Below are positions 1-6,466 of a stretch of 23,805 nt of DNA, piece after piece. The notes below the pieces were generated by a model that had not been told where the DNA came from, did not search any database, and saw only the letters and a list, made by a program, of their open reading frames with translations. The position numbers and the translations under genes are program-made. The stretch's first letter is position 1; each line of letters opens with the position of its first letter. The stretch spans positions 23,292-47,096 of the forward strand of contig DDTJ01000005.1 of the NCBI GenBank assembly GCA_002344525.1. The letters are read 5' to 3'. The stretch comes from Akkermansiaceae bacterium UBA2367. Lineage in GTDB: Bacteria > Verrucomicrobiota > Verrucomicrobiia > Verrucomicrobiales > DEV007.

Positions 1-30
1 AGTCGGAGGATGAGGACGAGCAGGAGGCGA

Positions 31-1065
31 TCACACCCCCAAATTCAAAAGCCCTTCAAGCAGATCGCGATAAGCAAACGCGGCACGGAGAATGAGCCAG
101 GCGACGAGCAGCAGGACGCCCCAATAAAAGAGCTTCGGCGTCCATTCCGCGAGCCGCTCCATCGCCTCGGCGGCGGATTCGCCGTAGAAGCGGCCCCATT
201 CGGCGAGTTCGCGGTCGAGCTGGCCCGACTCCTCGGCCACGGTCATGCCCCGGACGAAATCCCCCGGAAAGGCCCCGCGTCCACGACGCAAGGCCACCGC
301 GAGCGGCTCCCCCGAGGCGACCACCGCCGCGCCCCGGCGTCCCGCCTCGCGGATCAGCCCGCTGCCCGAGGCGCGGGCCGCCCCGTCGAGGGAGTCGTCC
401 ATCTTCCGCCCCGCGAGGAGGAAAATCTCGAAGACCTGGGTGAAGCGCTCCATCGCCGTGGCGCGACGCGCCCTTCCCAGCAACGGCACGCGCCGCAGCA
501 GCGCATCGACCATGGCCGAGCGGCGGCCGAGACGGTGCAGCATCCAAGCCGCGACGAGGACGAGCAGCAGCCCTCCCCAAGCCGCGAGCATGGTCCAGCC
601 GCTGGAGGCGAGGGCCTCGCGCCAGCCCCCGCCGGAGGCTTCGCCATCGAGCTTGAAATTGCCGAAGGTGTTGACCGCGAGCGCCGAGATAGGGATGGCG
701 AGGTGGACGAGCACGAGCGGGTAGGCGAGACCCTTGGCGATGCGGCGGCGCGTGCGGTCGAGACGGCGGAAGTATTCCGCGAGATGGGCGAAGCCTTTCT
801 CCAGCTTGCCGCCCGATTCCGCCGCGACCACGACCTCGTGCTCCAGCGGCGAGACGAAGCCGCCCGCCGAGCCGAGGGCGTCGCCGATGCTGCGGCCCTG
901 CCGCAAGCCCTCGCGAAGGCCGCAGTAGAGGCGGCGCTCGGCGGCGGGGAGCCGGGGCTGGTCGAGGAGAGATTCGCAAGCCTTCTCCAAGCCCATGCCG
1001 GAGCGGGCGTATTTTTCGAGGTTCGAGTAGATCAGGGCCTTGGCCCGCACGGAGAGTCGCGGCAT
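31..1065 (-). CDS. Type II secretion system F-domain protein (GspF/PilC family)
   Basis: This is an inner-membrane platform protein of a type II secretion or type IV pilus machine. Two GspF-type repeats are visible. The first spans roughly residues 5-115 (SGMGLEKACESL, then VAAESGGKLEKGF). The second spans about 200-315 (ERFTQVFEIFLLAGRKMDDS, then VAEESGQLDRELAEWG). Hydrophobic segments follow each repeat, near residues 115-135, 155-175 and 310-330. With 344 codons it is somewhat shorter than a typical GspF of about 400. I chose the ATG at 1065; a TTG at 1107 would add 14 polar residues, and neither start has a Shine-Dalgarno. The stop lies at the left edge, so a downstream partner such as an ATPase or pseudopilin gene would be outside the window. 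The family is confident; whether it serves secretion or pili cannot be told. Confidence 0.85.
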   Translation of the reverse strand: MPRLSVRAKALIYSNLEKYARSGMGLEKACESLLDQPRLPAAERRLYCGLREGLRQGRSIGDALGSAGGFVSPLEHEVVVAAESGGKLEKGFAHLAEYFRRLDRTRRRIAKGLAYPLVLVHLAIPISALAVNTFGNFKLDGEASGGGWREALASSGWTMLAAWGGLLLVLVAAWMLHRLGRRSAMVDALLRRVPLLGRARRATAMERFTQVFEIFLLAGRKMDDSLDGAARASGSGLIREAGRRGAAVVASGEPLAVALRRGRGAFPGDFVRGMTVAEESGQLDRELAEWGRFYGESAAEAMERLAEWTPKLFYWGVLLLVAWLILRAAFAYRDLLEGLLNLGV

Positions 1066-1127
1066 GAAGTCGATTGTGGCACGTCCACGGCGCTTGGGAA
1101 ATGGCAAAAGCGGGAGGAAACCGGGGG

Positions 1128-1168
1128 ATGCCTGACAGGCTCCGCCCCGCGCCCCCGTAATCAGGCAT
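1128..1168. repeat. 8-bp inverted repeat in divergent spacer
   Basis: ATGCCTGA (1128-1135) and TCAGGCAT (1161-1168) are perfect inverted copies around a 25-nt GC-rich centre. It lies between the start of the F-domain gene and that of the thuA-like gene. It could be an operator for one of the divergent promoters or part of a dispersed palindromic repeat. The remainder of the 155-base spacer shows no convincing promoter. Confidence 0.35.
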
Positions 1169-1220
1169 GTAAAAGCCTCTTCCCCTTTTCCTTGGGATGC
1201 CTTATCCCTTCCCTTCGTCT

Positions 1221-2231
1221 ATGAAAACCCGATTCATCCGATTCCTCGCGAGCCCCCGTGGCATCGCCGTGGCCGCCGCCCTCGCCTTGGCTGGCGTCGT
1301 CCTCGGCCTGGTCCCTGGCGGTGAGAAGATCTTCGCCGCCGCCTCGGAAAAAACGAGGATCGTCCTCATCGCCGGCAAAAAGAGCCACCCTTCGGGCCAG
1401 CACGAATTCAACGCCGGAGCCATCCTCCTCGCCCGCGCCCTCAACGAGCAGAGCGGCCTGCCCGTCGAGGTGAAGGTCGTCCACGACGGCTGGCCCGAGG
1501 ACGAGTCGGTCTTCGACGGGGCGAGGGCGGTGGTGGTCTACTCCGACGGCAACGCGGGCCATCCCGTGAACGGCCATGAGGCGAAGCTGGAGGAGATGCT
1601 CGCGAAAGGCGTCGGCCTGATGTGCATGCACTACGCCGTCGAGGTGCCTGCGGGCGAAGCGGGCGAGCGTTTCAAGCGATGGATCGGCGGCCACTACGAG
1701 AGCGGCTACTCGACCAACCCCCACTGGACCGCCGAGGTCGAAATCAAAGAGGGCCATCCCATCGGGCGCGGCGTGCCCGGCTTCAGCGCGAACGACGAAT
1801 GGTATTACAACATGCGTTTCGCCGATCCGAAGGTAGCGGAGGACATTCTCACCGGAGTGCCGAAGCGCGAGAACATCAACCGCTACATCCACTGGACCCC
1901 CGGAGGGGAGAAGGGCCTCGGCCAGCGCCAGACGATGCTGTGGGCCGTCGAGCGCTCCGACGGAGGGCGCGGGGTCGGCTTCACCGGAGGGCACTGGCAC
2001 CGCAACTGGGCCGTCGACGACTTCCGCCGCCTCGCCCTCAACGCCATCCTCTGGACCGCCCGCGTCGAGGTGCCCGAGGACGGGGTCGTCTCCGAAGCGG
2101 TGACCGAGGCGCAATTGAACGAGAACCTCGACCCCAAGGACAAGATGGAGCACATCTCCCTGCCCTCGGAGGCCGACCTGACCCAGCCCGCCGCCGAGCC
2201 GGTCGAATTCCGCTGGCCGGGGAAGAAATAA
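1221..2231 (+). CDS. Exported ThuA-domain protein
   Basis: ThuA-like proteins have a class I glutamine-amidotransferase-like fold and are frequent in sugar-utilisation contexts, but their reaction is mostly unknown. Residues 1-46 look like a signal peptide: a basic start (MKTRFIR), a hydrophobic core rich in Ala/Leu/Val, then FAAA. The domain follows from residue 50: IVLIAGKKSHPSGQHEF, a VVVYSDG strand, GLMCMHYAVE, an IGGHYESGYSTNP stretch and HPIGRGV. The charged tail has no second domain. An ATG at 1197 would put eight residues before the signal peptide, so I prefer 1221. No Shine-Dalgarno is seen. Only 10 bases separate it from murI, so the two are probably cotranscribed, although no functional link is obvious. 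Likely periplasmic; the substrate is unknown. Confidence 0.82.
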   Translation: MKTRFIRFLASPRGIAVAAALALAGVVLGLVPGGEKIFAAASEKTRIVLIAGKKSHPSGQHEFNAGAILLARALNEQSGLPVEVKVVHDGWPEDESVFDGARAVVVYSDGNAGHPVNGHEAKLEEMLAKGVGLMCMHYAVEVPAGEAGERFKRWIGGHYESGYSTNPHWTAEVEIKEGHPIGRGVPGFSANDEWYYNMRFADPKVAEDILTGVPKRENINRYIHWTPGGEKGLGQRQTMLWAVERSDGGRGVGFTGGHWHRNWAVDDFRRLALNAILWTARVEVPEDGVVSEAVTEAQLNENLDPKDKMEHISLPSEADLTQPAAEPVEFRWPGKK

Positions 2232-2241
2232 CCCTTTTCCC

Positions 2242-3093
2242 GTGAAAATCGGACTGCTCGACTCCGGTGTCGGCGGGCTCTCGGTGTTGCGCGAGATCCG
2301 CCTCCTCCTGCCTGCGGCGTCGCTGCACTACGTCGGCGATTCGGCTTGGTGCCCCTACGGGACGAAGAGCCCCGAGGTGATCCAGCGGCGCGTCTTCGAG
2401 ATCGCCGACCACCTCCTTGGCCACGGGGCGGAAATCCTCGTGATCGCCTGCAACTCGGCCACGATCCAGGCGGTCGGGGCGCTGCGCGCGAGCTACCCTC
2501 TGCCCGTCGTCGGGATGGAGCCCGGCGTGAAGCCCGCCGCCGAGCGCACCCGCAGCGGCGTCGTCGGCGTGCTCGCGACCGAGGCCTCGCTCGCGGGGGA
2601 GAAATTCCACCAGCTCGTCAGCGCCCACGCCAGCGGCGTCCGTGTCATCACGAGGCCCTGCCCGCGTTTCGTCGAACTCGTGGAGGCCGGGATCCTCGAC
2701 GGACCCGAGGCCGAGGCGGCGGTGGACGAGGCGGTCGCGCCCCTCGTCGAGGCGGGGGCCGATGTGTTCGTGCTGGGCTGCACGCACTACCCCTTCCTGC
2801 GCCCTGTCATCGAGCGCCGCTTGCCGGAAGGGTCCGTCGTCATCGACACCGGGCCGGCCGTGGCGCGGCGGGTCGAGAGCTTGCTGACGGAACGGCAGGA
2901 GACGCGCGGCGCCCACCCAGCAAATTCGGATTTCGGGCTTCGAGCTTCGGATTTTCCCCCCGTTTTCGTGGAAACGACCGGGTCGCCCGAGCAGTTGAAC
3001 CGTCTCCTGCCCAGGCTGCTCCCCGGCGTCGCCGCGACCGTGTCGGGATGCCGCATCGCCGGGGATCCGGGAGGAGAGGAGCGGATTCGTTGA
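2242..3093 (+). CDS. murI: Glutamate racemase
   Basis: It interconverts L- and D-glutamate in the cytoplasm to supply D-Glu for the peptidoglycan stem peptide. The N-terminus (IGLLDSGVGGLSVLREI) is diagnostic and begins at a GTG. Both catalytic cysteines are present: C70 in ACNSAT and C180 in GCTHYPFL. Length (283 codons) is normal. One feature is odd: residues 227-238 (containing SDFGLRASDF), between the last conserved helix (AVARRVESLL) and the C-terminal FVETTGSPEQLNRLL strand-helix, are encoded by an AT-richer stretch with an internal direct repeat. This is probably an inserted intergenic-type repeat kept in frame in a variable linker. The gene follows the thuA-like gene by 10 bases, and its stop overlaps the putative tRNA-Val promoter region. 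Confidence 0.95.
   Translation: MKIGLLDSGVGGLSVLREIRLLLPAASLHYVGDSAWCPYGTKSPEVIQRRVFEIADHLLGHGAEILVIACNSATIQAVGALRASYPLPVVGMEPGVKPAAERTRSGVVGVLATEASLAGEKFHQLVSAHASGVRVITRPCPRFVELVEAGILDGPEAEAAVDEAVAPLVEAGADVFVLGCTHYPFLRPVIERRLPEGSVVIDTGPAVARRVESLLTERQETRGAHPANSDFGLRASDFPPVFVETTGSPEQLNRLLPRLLPGVAATVSGCRIAGDPGGEERIR
2922..2955. repeat. AT-rich repeat inserted in frame within murI
   Basis: TTCGGATTT occurs at 2925-2933 and again at 2946-2954, separated by a GCTTCG-containing centre, in an otherwise GC-rich gene. Short runs of this kind (TTCGGATTTCG-type units) are common as intergenic repeats in Planctomycetes and Verrucomicrobia from memory. Here it is coding, adding about 12 residues to MurI. 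The repeat is seen directly; the dispersed-family assignment is inference. Confidence 0.45.
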
Positions 3094-3098
3094 CAGGC

Positions 3099-3126
3099 TT
3101 GCCAATGCGCCGGGGAATGCCATAGT
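3099..3126 (+). promoter_or_regulatory. Putative promoter for tRNA-Val
   Basis: TTGCCA (3099-3104) and CATAGT (3121-3126) are separated by 16 bases, about 70 bases before the tRNA. A perfect TTGACA also occurs at 3090-3095, overlapping the murI stop codon, but no -10 lies at standard spacing from it. Weak assignment. Confidence 0.3.
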
Positions 3127-3196
3127 GGCTCCCGGACCCGGAGCCGGGTTCATGGCGGCGGAGGCCGTCCGCCACCCGGACCTCCTTGGGATCGTT

Positions 3197-3271
3197 GCGC
3201 GAATAGCTCAGCGGTAGAGCATCTCGTTTACACCGAGGCGGTCGGGGGTTCGAATCCCTCTTCGCGCACCA
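3197..3271 (+). tRNA. tRNA-Val (anticodon TAC)
   Basis: A complete cloverleaf can be folded by eye. Acceptor GCGCGAA pairs with TTCGCGC, and the D stem is GCTC/GAGC. The anticodon stem TCTCG/CGAGG closes the loop TTTACAC, giving anticodon TAC. The T arm is GGGGG-TTCGAAT-CCCTC. CCA is encoded at 3269-3271 after discriminator A. No second tRNA sits beside it. Confidence 0.96.
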
Positions 3272-3355
3272 CTTTCGACGCCGGACCGGGGTGGTCCAAG
3301 GACGGTTTCGGTGTGCAAAGAGTCGAGGTCGTTCGAATGAACCCTGCCAAACAGA

Positions 3356-3979
3356 TCAAAGGCGCTTCATCCACAGGACGATCACCACTTTCGACAAGAC
3401 CTCCGCGACCAGCAGCCCAGCGACGAACGCGCCGATGGCCCGGCCGCCCCGGACGTTGCAGCAGAGGGAGAAGGAACGATACATCAGCGCCACCATCCAC
3501 ACGGTGGCGAGCATCGCCACGAGCAGGGTCGAAAAGAACACGGCGGCGTCGGGATGCAACAGGCCCGGGTCCAGCTTTCCCTTCTGGACCTGCTCGACGA
3601 GATAGGCGGTGAAACGGCGGTATCCCGGCGGCAGACAGGCCAAGGCGGCGAGGAGCATCGGCCAGCGCGCCAGCGCCTGCGTGCCGAGGAGATCGACGGC
3701 CCGGAAGGCGCTGCGGCTGGCGAGGCGTCCGGCCGCGAGCAGCACCAGCGCCAAGGCCAGCCAGTCGATGAGGCCCTCGGCGAGGAAGAACCAGAGCGGC
3801 ACGGATGCCGGACCCGTGTGCATGTCCAGCACGCCGTCGAAATGCGTGCCGCTCAACGAGCCGATCCAGCCCGTCAGCAGGATCGCCGCCAAGCCGAGTC
3901 CGAGGGCCGGCCAGCCGGCCACGCGTCGGAAGGGGTTGAACAAGAGGGTCAGGATGGGGCGGGGTTTCGCTGTGCTCAT
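3356..3979 (-). CDS. Yip1-like five-helix membrane protein
   Basis: About 207 residues with five predicted membrane segments, near residues 20-40, 58-85, 100-118, 138-160 and 175-200. The size, helix spacing and the short polar N-terminus (MSTAKPRP) ahead of the first helix fit the Yip1/YIP1-domain family. Function is unknown in bacteria. The ATG at 3979 overlaps the stop of the upstream DUF2089 gene by 4 bases (ATGA), so the pair is almost certainly translationally coupled. A longer reading starting at 4192 merely runs into the DUF2089 gene in another frame. Family assignment is moderate, as it rests on topology more than on motifs. Confidence 0.7.
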   Translation of the reverse strand: MSTAKPRPILTLLFNPFRRVAGWPALGLGLAAILLTGWIGSLSGTHFDGVLDMHTGPASVPLWFFLAEGLIDWLALALVLLAAGRLASRSAFRAVDLLGTQALARWPMLLAALACLPPGYRRFTAYLVEQVQKGKLDPGLLHPDAAVFFSTLLVAMLATVWMVALMYRSFSLCCNVRGGRAIGAFVAGLLVAEVLSKVVIVLWMKRL

Positions 3980-4254
3980 GGATCGGTGTCGGCGGGGGAG
4001 GGCAATTTGGCGATGATTTCGTCGAGGCGGTTGCGAACCGTCGGGTAGCTGACTTTCAAGAGACCGGCCATTTCCTTCAGGCTGCCGCTGGCCCGGACGA
4101 ACTGGCAGATGAACTCTTGGTCCTCTTGCGGCAACGCGGCGAGCCGTGGCAGGGGGTAGTCGCCCCCGACCTCCGTGCCGCAGTGCTCGCAACCCAGCCG
4201 CTTTACGGCCAGTTGCCGTTCGCAGCTCGGGCAGTGGATGGGCAGTTTTTTCAC
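3976..4254 (-). CDS. DUF2089-type zinc-ribbon/helix-turn-helix regulator
   Basis: A 92-residue protein. It has an N-terminal zinc ribbon (C8-x2-C11 and C22-x2-C25, in HCPSCERQL and GCEHCG) followed by a helix-turn-helix at about residues 57-82 (SLKEMAGLLKVSYPTVRNRL). This layout matches DUF2089 proteins, which are thought to be DNA-binding regulators. It begins at GTG, and no Shine-Dalgarno is visible. It is the first gene of a two-gene unit with the Yip1-like protein. Upstream lies an AT-rich palindrome around a perfect -10 hexamer, which suggests autoregulation. What it senses is unknown. Confidence 0.82.
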   Translation of the reverse strand: MKKLPIHCPSCERQLAVKRLGCEHCGTEVGGDYPLPRLAALPQEDQEFICQFVRASGSLKEMAGLLKVSYPTVRNRLDEIIAKLPSPADTDP

Positions 4255-4284
4255 GAGGTGATTTTAATTTTATGTCGATATAAG

Positions 4285-4318
4285 TAAATAAAATTCATTA
4301 TATGATTCATTTTATTTA
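4285..4318 (-). promoter_or_regulatory. AT-rich palindrome enclosing a TATAAT -10 (DUF2089 operon)
   Basis: TAAATAAAAT (4285-4294) and ATTTTATTTA (4309-4318) form a perfect 10-bp inverted repeat. Its 14-base centre contains TATAAT on the minus strand (4302 to 4297), about 43 bases before the GTG start. No good -35 is seen at 17 bases. A dimeric repressor bound here would cover the -10. The surrounding 4255-4320 stretch is strikingly AT-rich for this window. Confidence 0.55.
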
Positions 4319-4419
4319 ACGAACTCCGCAGAAGTTTTCATGAACTTCGTTGCGGCTCCGTTTGTGGTGAGGCGCTTTTCTTCGAAGCGGGCTTTGGAAG
4401 CCCCTTTACTAATCACGAC
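4312..4419 (-). other. Possible small protein or gene remnant, minus strand
   Basis: An open frame ends at TAA (4312-4314) and reads like a real protein tail: GASKARFEEKRLTTNG, then AATKFMKTSAEFVK. Codon use is mixed in the third position, unlike the strongly GC-ending neighbours. The nearest in-frame start is GTG at 4419, which gives 35 residues; the frame continues upstream into the lipoprotein gene on the other strand. It could be a small unrecognised protein, the tail of a decayed gene, or chance. No family recognised. Confidence 0.2.
4326..4355. repeat. Bulged hairpin in divergent spacer
   Basis: CCGCA-GAAGTT (4326-4336) pairs with AACTTC (4343-4348) and TGCGG (4351-4355), leaving a 2-base bulge and a 6-base loop TTCATG. 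Neither strand has a T-run after it, so it is not a typical terminator. It lies upstream of the DUF2089 promoter and overlaps the putative minus-strand reading frame. Confidence 0.4.
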
Positions 4420-4470
4420 GCTGACGGTATCGTTTCGGCTCGCCTGCCAGGCTTTTTGTAGGAACGCTTT

Positions 4471-5064
4471 ATGAAACCCATCCCGAACCGCGCCGGGCAC
4501 GCCCTTGCGCAAAGGCTGGCATCGCTCTCGTTGCTGCTCCTCTCCTCTCTTTTCCTCGCCTCCTGCGCCTCCACGCCGACGACGGGAACCAGCACCGGGC
4601 TCGCAGGCACTGGCTCCGTGGCCGGGCGTCTCACCCCCGCGCAGCTCAACCATCCCCAAGTGAAGGCCCGCGACGCCATCATCGCGACCGAGCCGCCGGG
4701 CAACTACTACATCGGCCGCCGCTGGTGGACTGACGGGACGCGCTTCTGGGGCTACCTGCGCGAGCCGGGCAAGCCGTGGTCCACGGCCAAGCTCGTCATC
4801 ATCAACGAGAGCATCGCCAAGCAGCCCGACCGCGTTCCCGAGGAGGGGGCCGAGCGGGTCCACGGCTACGATCACAACTACGAATACCGCATGTGGGGCA
4901 GCTACACCGGGCAGAAGGTCTACGACCCCAACTCGAATTTCGTCATCCCCGAGTTCCGCCTTTCGCGGTACGAGCTGATCGACAGCAACCCCGGCTTCCT
5001 CTTTCATCCCGGCGAGAAATACAGCCCCAACCGCCTCCCCGAGATCCATCCTCCCTTCCCTTGA
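4471..5064 (+). CDS. Lipoprotein of unknown function
   Basis: A 197-residue protein with a lipoprotein signal: a basic start, a Leu-rich core (LSLLLLSSLF) and the lipobox LASC with Cys32, followed by a Ser/Thr/Gly-rich linker. The mature part is rich in aromatic residues (GNYYIGRRWWTDGTRFWGY, HGYDHNYEYRMWGSYTG). It ends in a proline-rich tail (RLPEIHPPFP). I do not recognise a family. The start is supported by AGGAA (4460-4464), six bases before the ATG, one of few Shine-Dalgarno-like sites in the window. The gene converges with the amidase gene, with 25 bases between stops. It is probably anchored in the inner or outer membrane and may act at the cell wall, but this is only an inference from location and signal. 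Confidence 0.8.
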   Translation: MKPIPNRAGHALAQRLASLSLLLLSSLFLASCASTPTTGTSTGLAGTGSVAGRLTPAQLNHPQVKARDAIIATEPPGNYYIGRRWWTDGTRFWGYLREPGKPWSTAKLVIINESIAKQPDRVPEEGAERVHGYDHNYEYRMWGSYTGQKVYDPNSNFVIPEFRLSRYELIDSNPGFLFHPGEKYSPNRLPEIHPPFP

Positions 5065-5089
5065 GGGACGGAGTGTTTGACCTGAACTG

Positions 5090-6385
5090 TCAGCTCCCAC
5101 CCCGCTCCCCCGGCGCGGTCTGCCGCCGCTGTTGGCGGTAGTAGCGAACCAGCCCGGCAGTGACGCCGTCGGCGTATTCCTGGTAGATGTTCTTCCGGTA
5201 GACCCCGTTGATCTCCCGCAGCCCCGCGTAGGCTCCCTCCTGGACGCGGGCGTGGGTTTCCCGGTGGTTCATGCAAAACGGCTCGAAAAAGAGCACGGGG
5301 CAGAGGAAGACGCGGTTGGCGAGGAGGTTTCGGGCCCAGACGTATTCGTTGCCGTTCACCGACTTGCCCTGGATGCCGTCGTAGGAGGCGGCGGGTAGGC
5401 GGGTCTCCCGTTGTAGGGTGCGGGAGACGGTGTCGGCGAGGCGGATCTCCTCGTGGTAGATGCGTTGCAAAATGCGCAGGACCATCTCGAAGCGGGTATC
5501 GTCCTCGGCGATCTCGGCTTTGGCGTAGCAGCCGTTGACGAGGAGGTGGAGGTGGTTCGGCGAACGGAAGGCGGGCCTGCCCCCCGGCCAGGGCGAGGCG
5601 TCGAAGTGGAGACAGAGGGCGAGGTCGGGCTGGATCGAGTCGTTGATGAGGTCGCCGCGGGCGCGGATTTCGCTGGAGATGGCGAACATCACCTTGGCGG
5701 TGTCGGTGATCCGCTTTTCCGTGGGGATCTGGCCGCGCCGCAGGAGGTAGGCCCTGGCCTCGTCCCGCAGCGTCTCGGGGCGCTCGCGGGTGACGGGGTG
5801 GTTCGACTCGCGGGTGAGAAAGACCTCGGCGCCGAGCAGGCCCAAGTCGCGTTTCAGAAGCTTCGCCACGATGAGGGTCATCTCGCCCTCGCGCACTTCG
5901 AGCGTGTCGGGGCCGCCGAGTTTGAAGTGGCGGTCGTCCCAAGTCACCCATTTCCCCCCGATGTGGCCGGGGTCGATGGCGATGCGCAGGCCCGCGAGAG
6001 GCTTGGAGGAGTTCGGCGGCAGGTCGTGGGTCTCGACGGGCGGGCGCCAGTAGCGGGCGGTGCCGGAGGGGAGGGGAGCGCCGTTCTTGAAGCGTAGGTC
6101 GTACCAGCCGGCCTCGGGATGGTTCGACTGTTTCAAAATGAGGGCGCGGTCGCCCTCGATTCGGATGAGCCCCTCGGTCTCCGCGGGACCCCGGGTGTAG
6201 CAGTGGCGGAGCAAGTGGACGAACTCCTCGCGGGTGATGGTGCCTTGGTGGGGGTCGAGCCCGGACCAGTCGGGCACGGTGCCGAGCCGCGCGAGGTTCG
6301 GCGGGGGAACGTCCGAGGAGGGCGCGGGGGTGGCCGGGGCGAGCAGGAGGAGGAGGGCGGGGACGAGAACCCCCCTTTTTGCCAT
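5090..6385 (-). CDS. N-acetylmuramoyl-L-alanine amidase (Amidase_3 type)
   Basis: A zinc amidase that cuts the bond between N-acetylmuramic acid and the stem peptide in peptidoglycan. From ATG 6385 (431 residues) it has a signal peptide (MAKRGVLVPALLLLLAPATP). An N-terminal extension of about 130 residues follows, and then the catalytic domain. Family residues are visible: H141 in IAIDPGHIGG, E168 in EGEMTL, H260 in LCLHFDAS and the probable catalytic E368 in LFFEPFCMNHRE. An insertion of roughly 40 residues (about 205-250, RDEARAYLLRRGQ and on) precedes the second histidine and is not typical of short amidases. An in-frame ATG at 6436 would place 17 residues before the signal peptide, so I prefer 6385. 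It is divergent from the ymdB-like gene. Likely periplasmic. Confidence 0.88.
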   Translation of the reverse strand: MAKRGVLVPALLLLLAPATPAPSSDVPPPNLARLGTVPDWSGLDPHQGTITREEFVHLLRHCYTRGPAETEGLIRIEGDRALILKQSNHPEAGWYDLRFKNGAPLPSGTARYWRPPVETHDLPPNSSKPLAGLRIAIDPGHIGGKWVTWDDRHFKLGGPDTLEVREGEMTLIVAKLLKRDLGLLGAEVFLTRESNHPVTRERPETLRDEARAYLLRRGQIPTEKRITDTAKVMFAISSEIRARGDLINDSIQPDLALCLHFDASPWPGGRPAFRSPNHLHLLVNGCYAKAEIAEDDTRFEMVLRILQRIYHEEIRLADTVSRTLQRETRLPAASYDGIQGKSVNGNEYVWARNLLANRVFLCPVLFFEPFCMNHRETHARVQEGAYAGLREINGVYRKNIYQEYADGVTAGLVRYYRQQRRQTAPGERGGS

Positions 6386-6466
6386 CTCTGGCAAGCGCGG
6401 CAAGGATCTCGAACCGGGCGAAGTTTTCAGTTTCATGAGCCGGAAAGCGGACGATGGAATAGAAGC

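Noticed and set aside
1..30. Start of another minus-strand gene overlapping the F-domain stop (GTG at 34)
   Set aside because: Only ten codons are visible, and their serine-rich reading is not convincing as a protein start.
3272..3355. Possible tRNA fragment or attachment site after tRNA-Val (GTTCGAAT-like loop near 3331, GGACC/GGTCC hairpin at 3283-3297)
   Set aside because: Stems do not pair beyond a few bases, no duplicate of the tRNA 3' end is seen, and no integrase gene is nearby.
3228..3500. Minus-strand open frame ending in a GFEPPT-type peptide across tRNA-Val
   Set aside because: This peptide is the known artefact of translating the antisense strand of a tRNA T arm and anticodon arm.
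6119..6466. Upstream extension of the ymdB reading frame
   Set aside because: It overlaps the amidase gene on the other strand and adds low-complexity residues; the family begins at the ATG at 6467.
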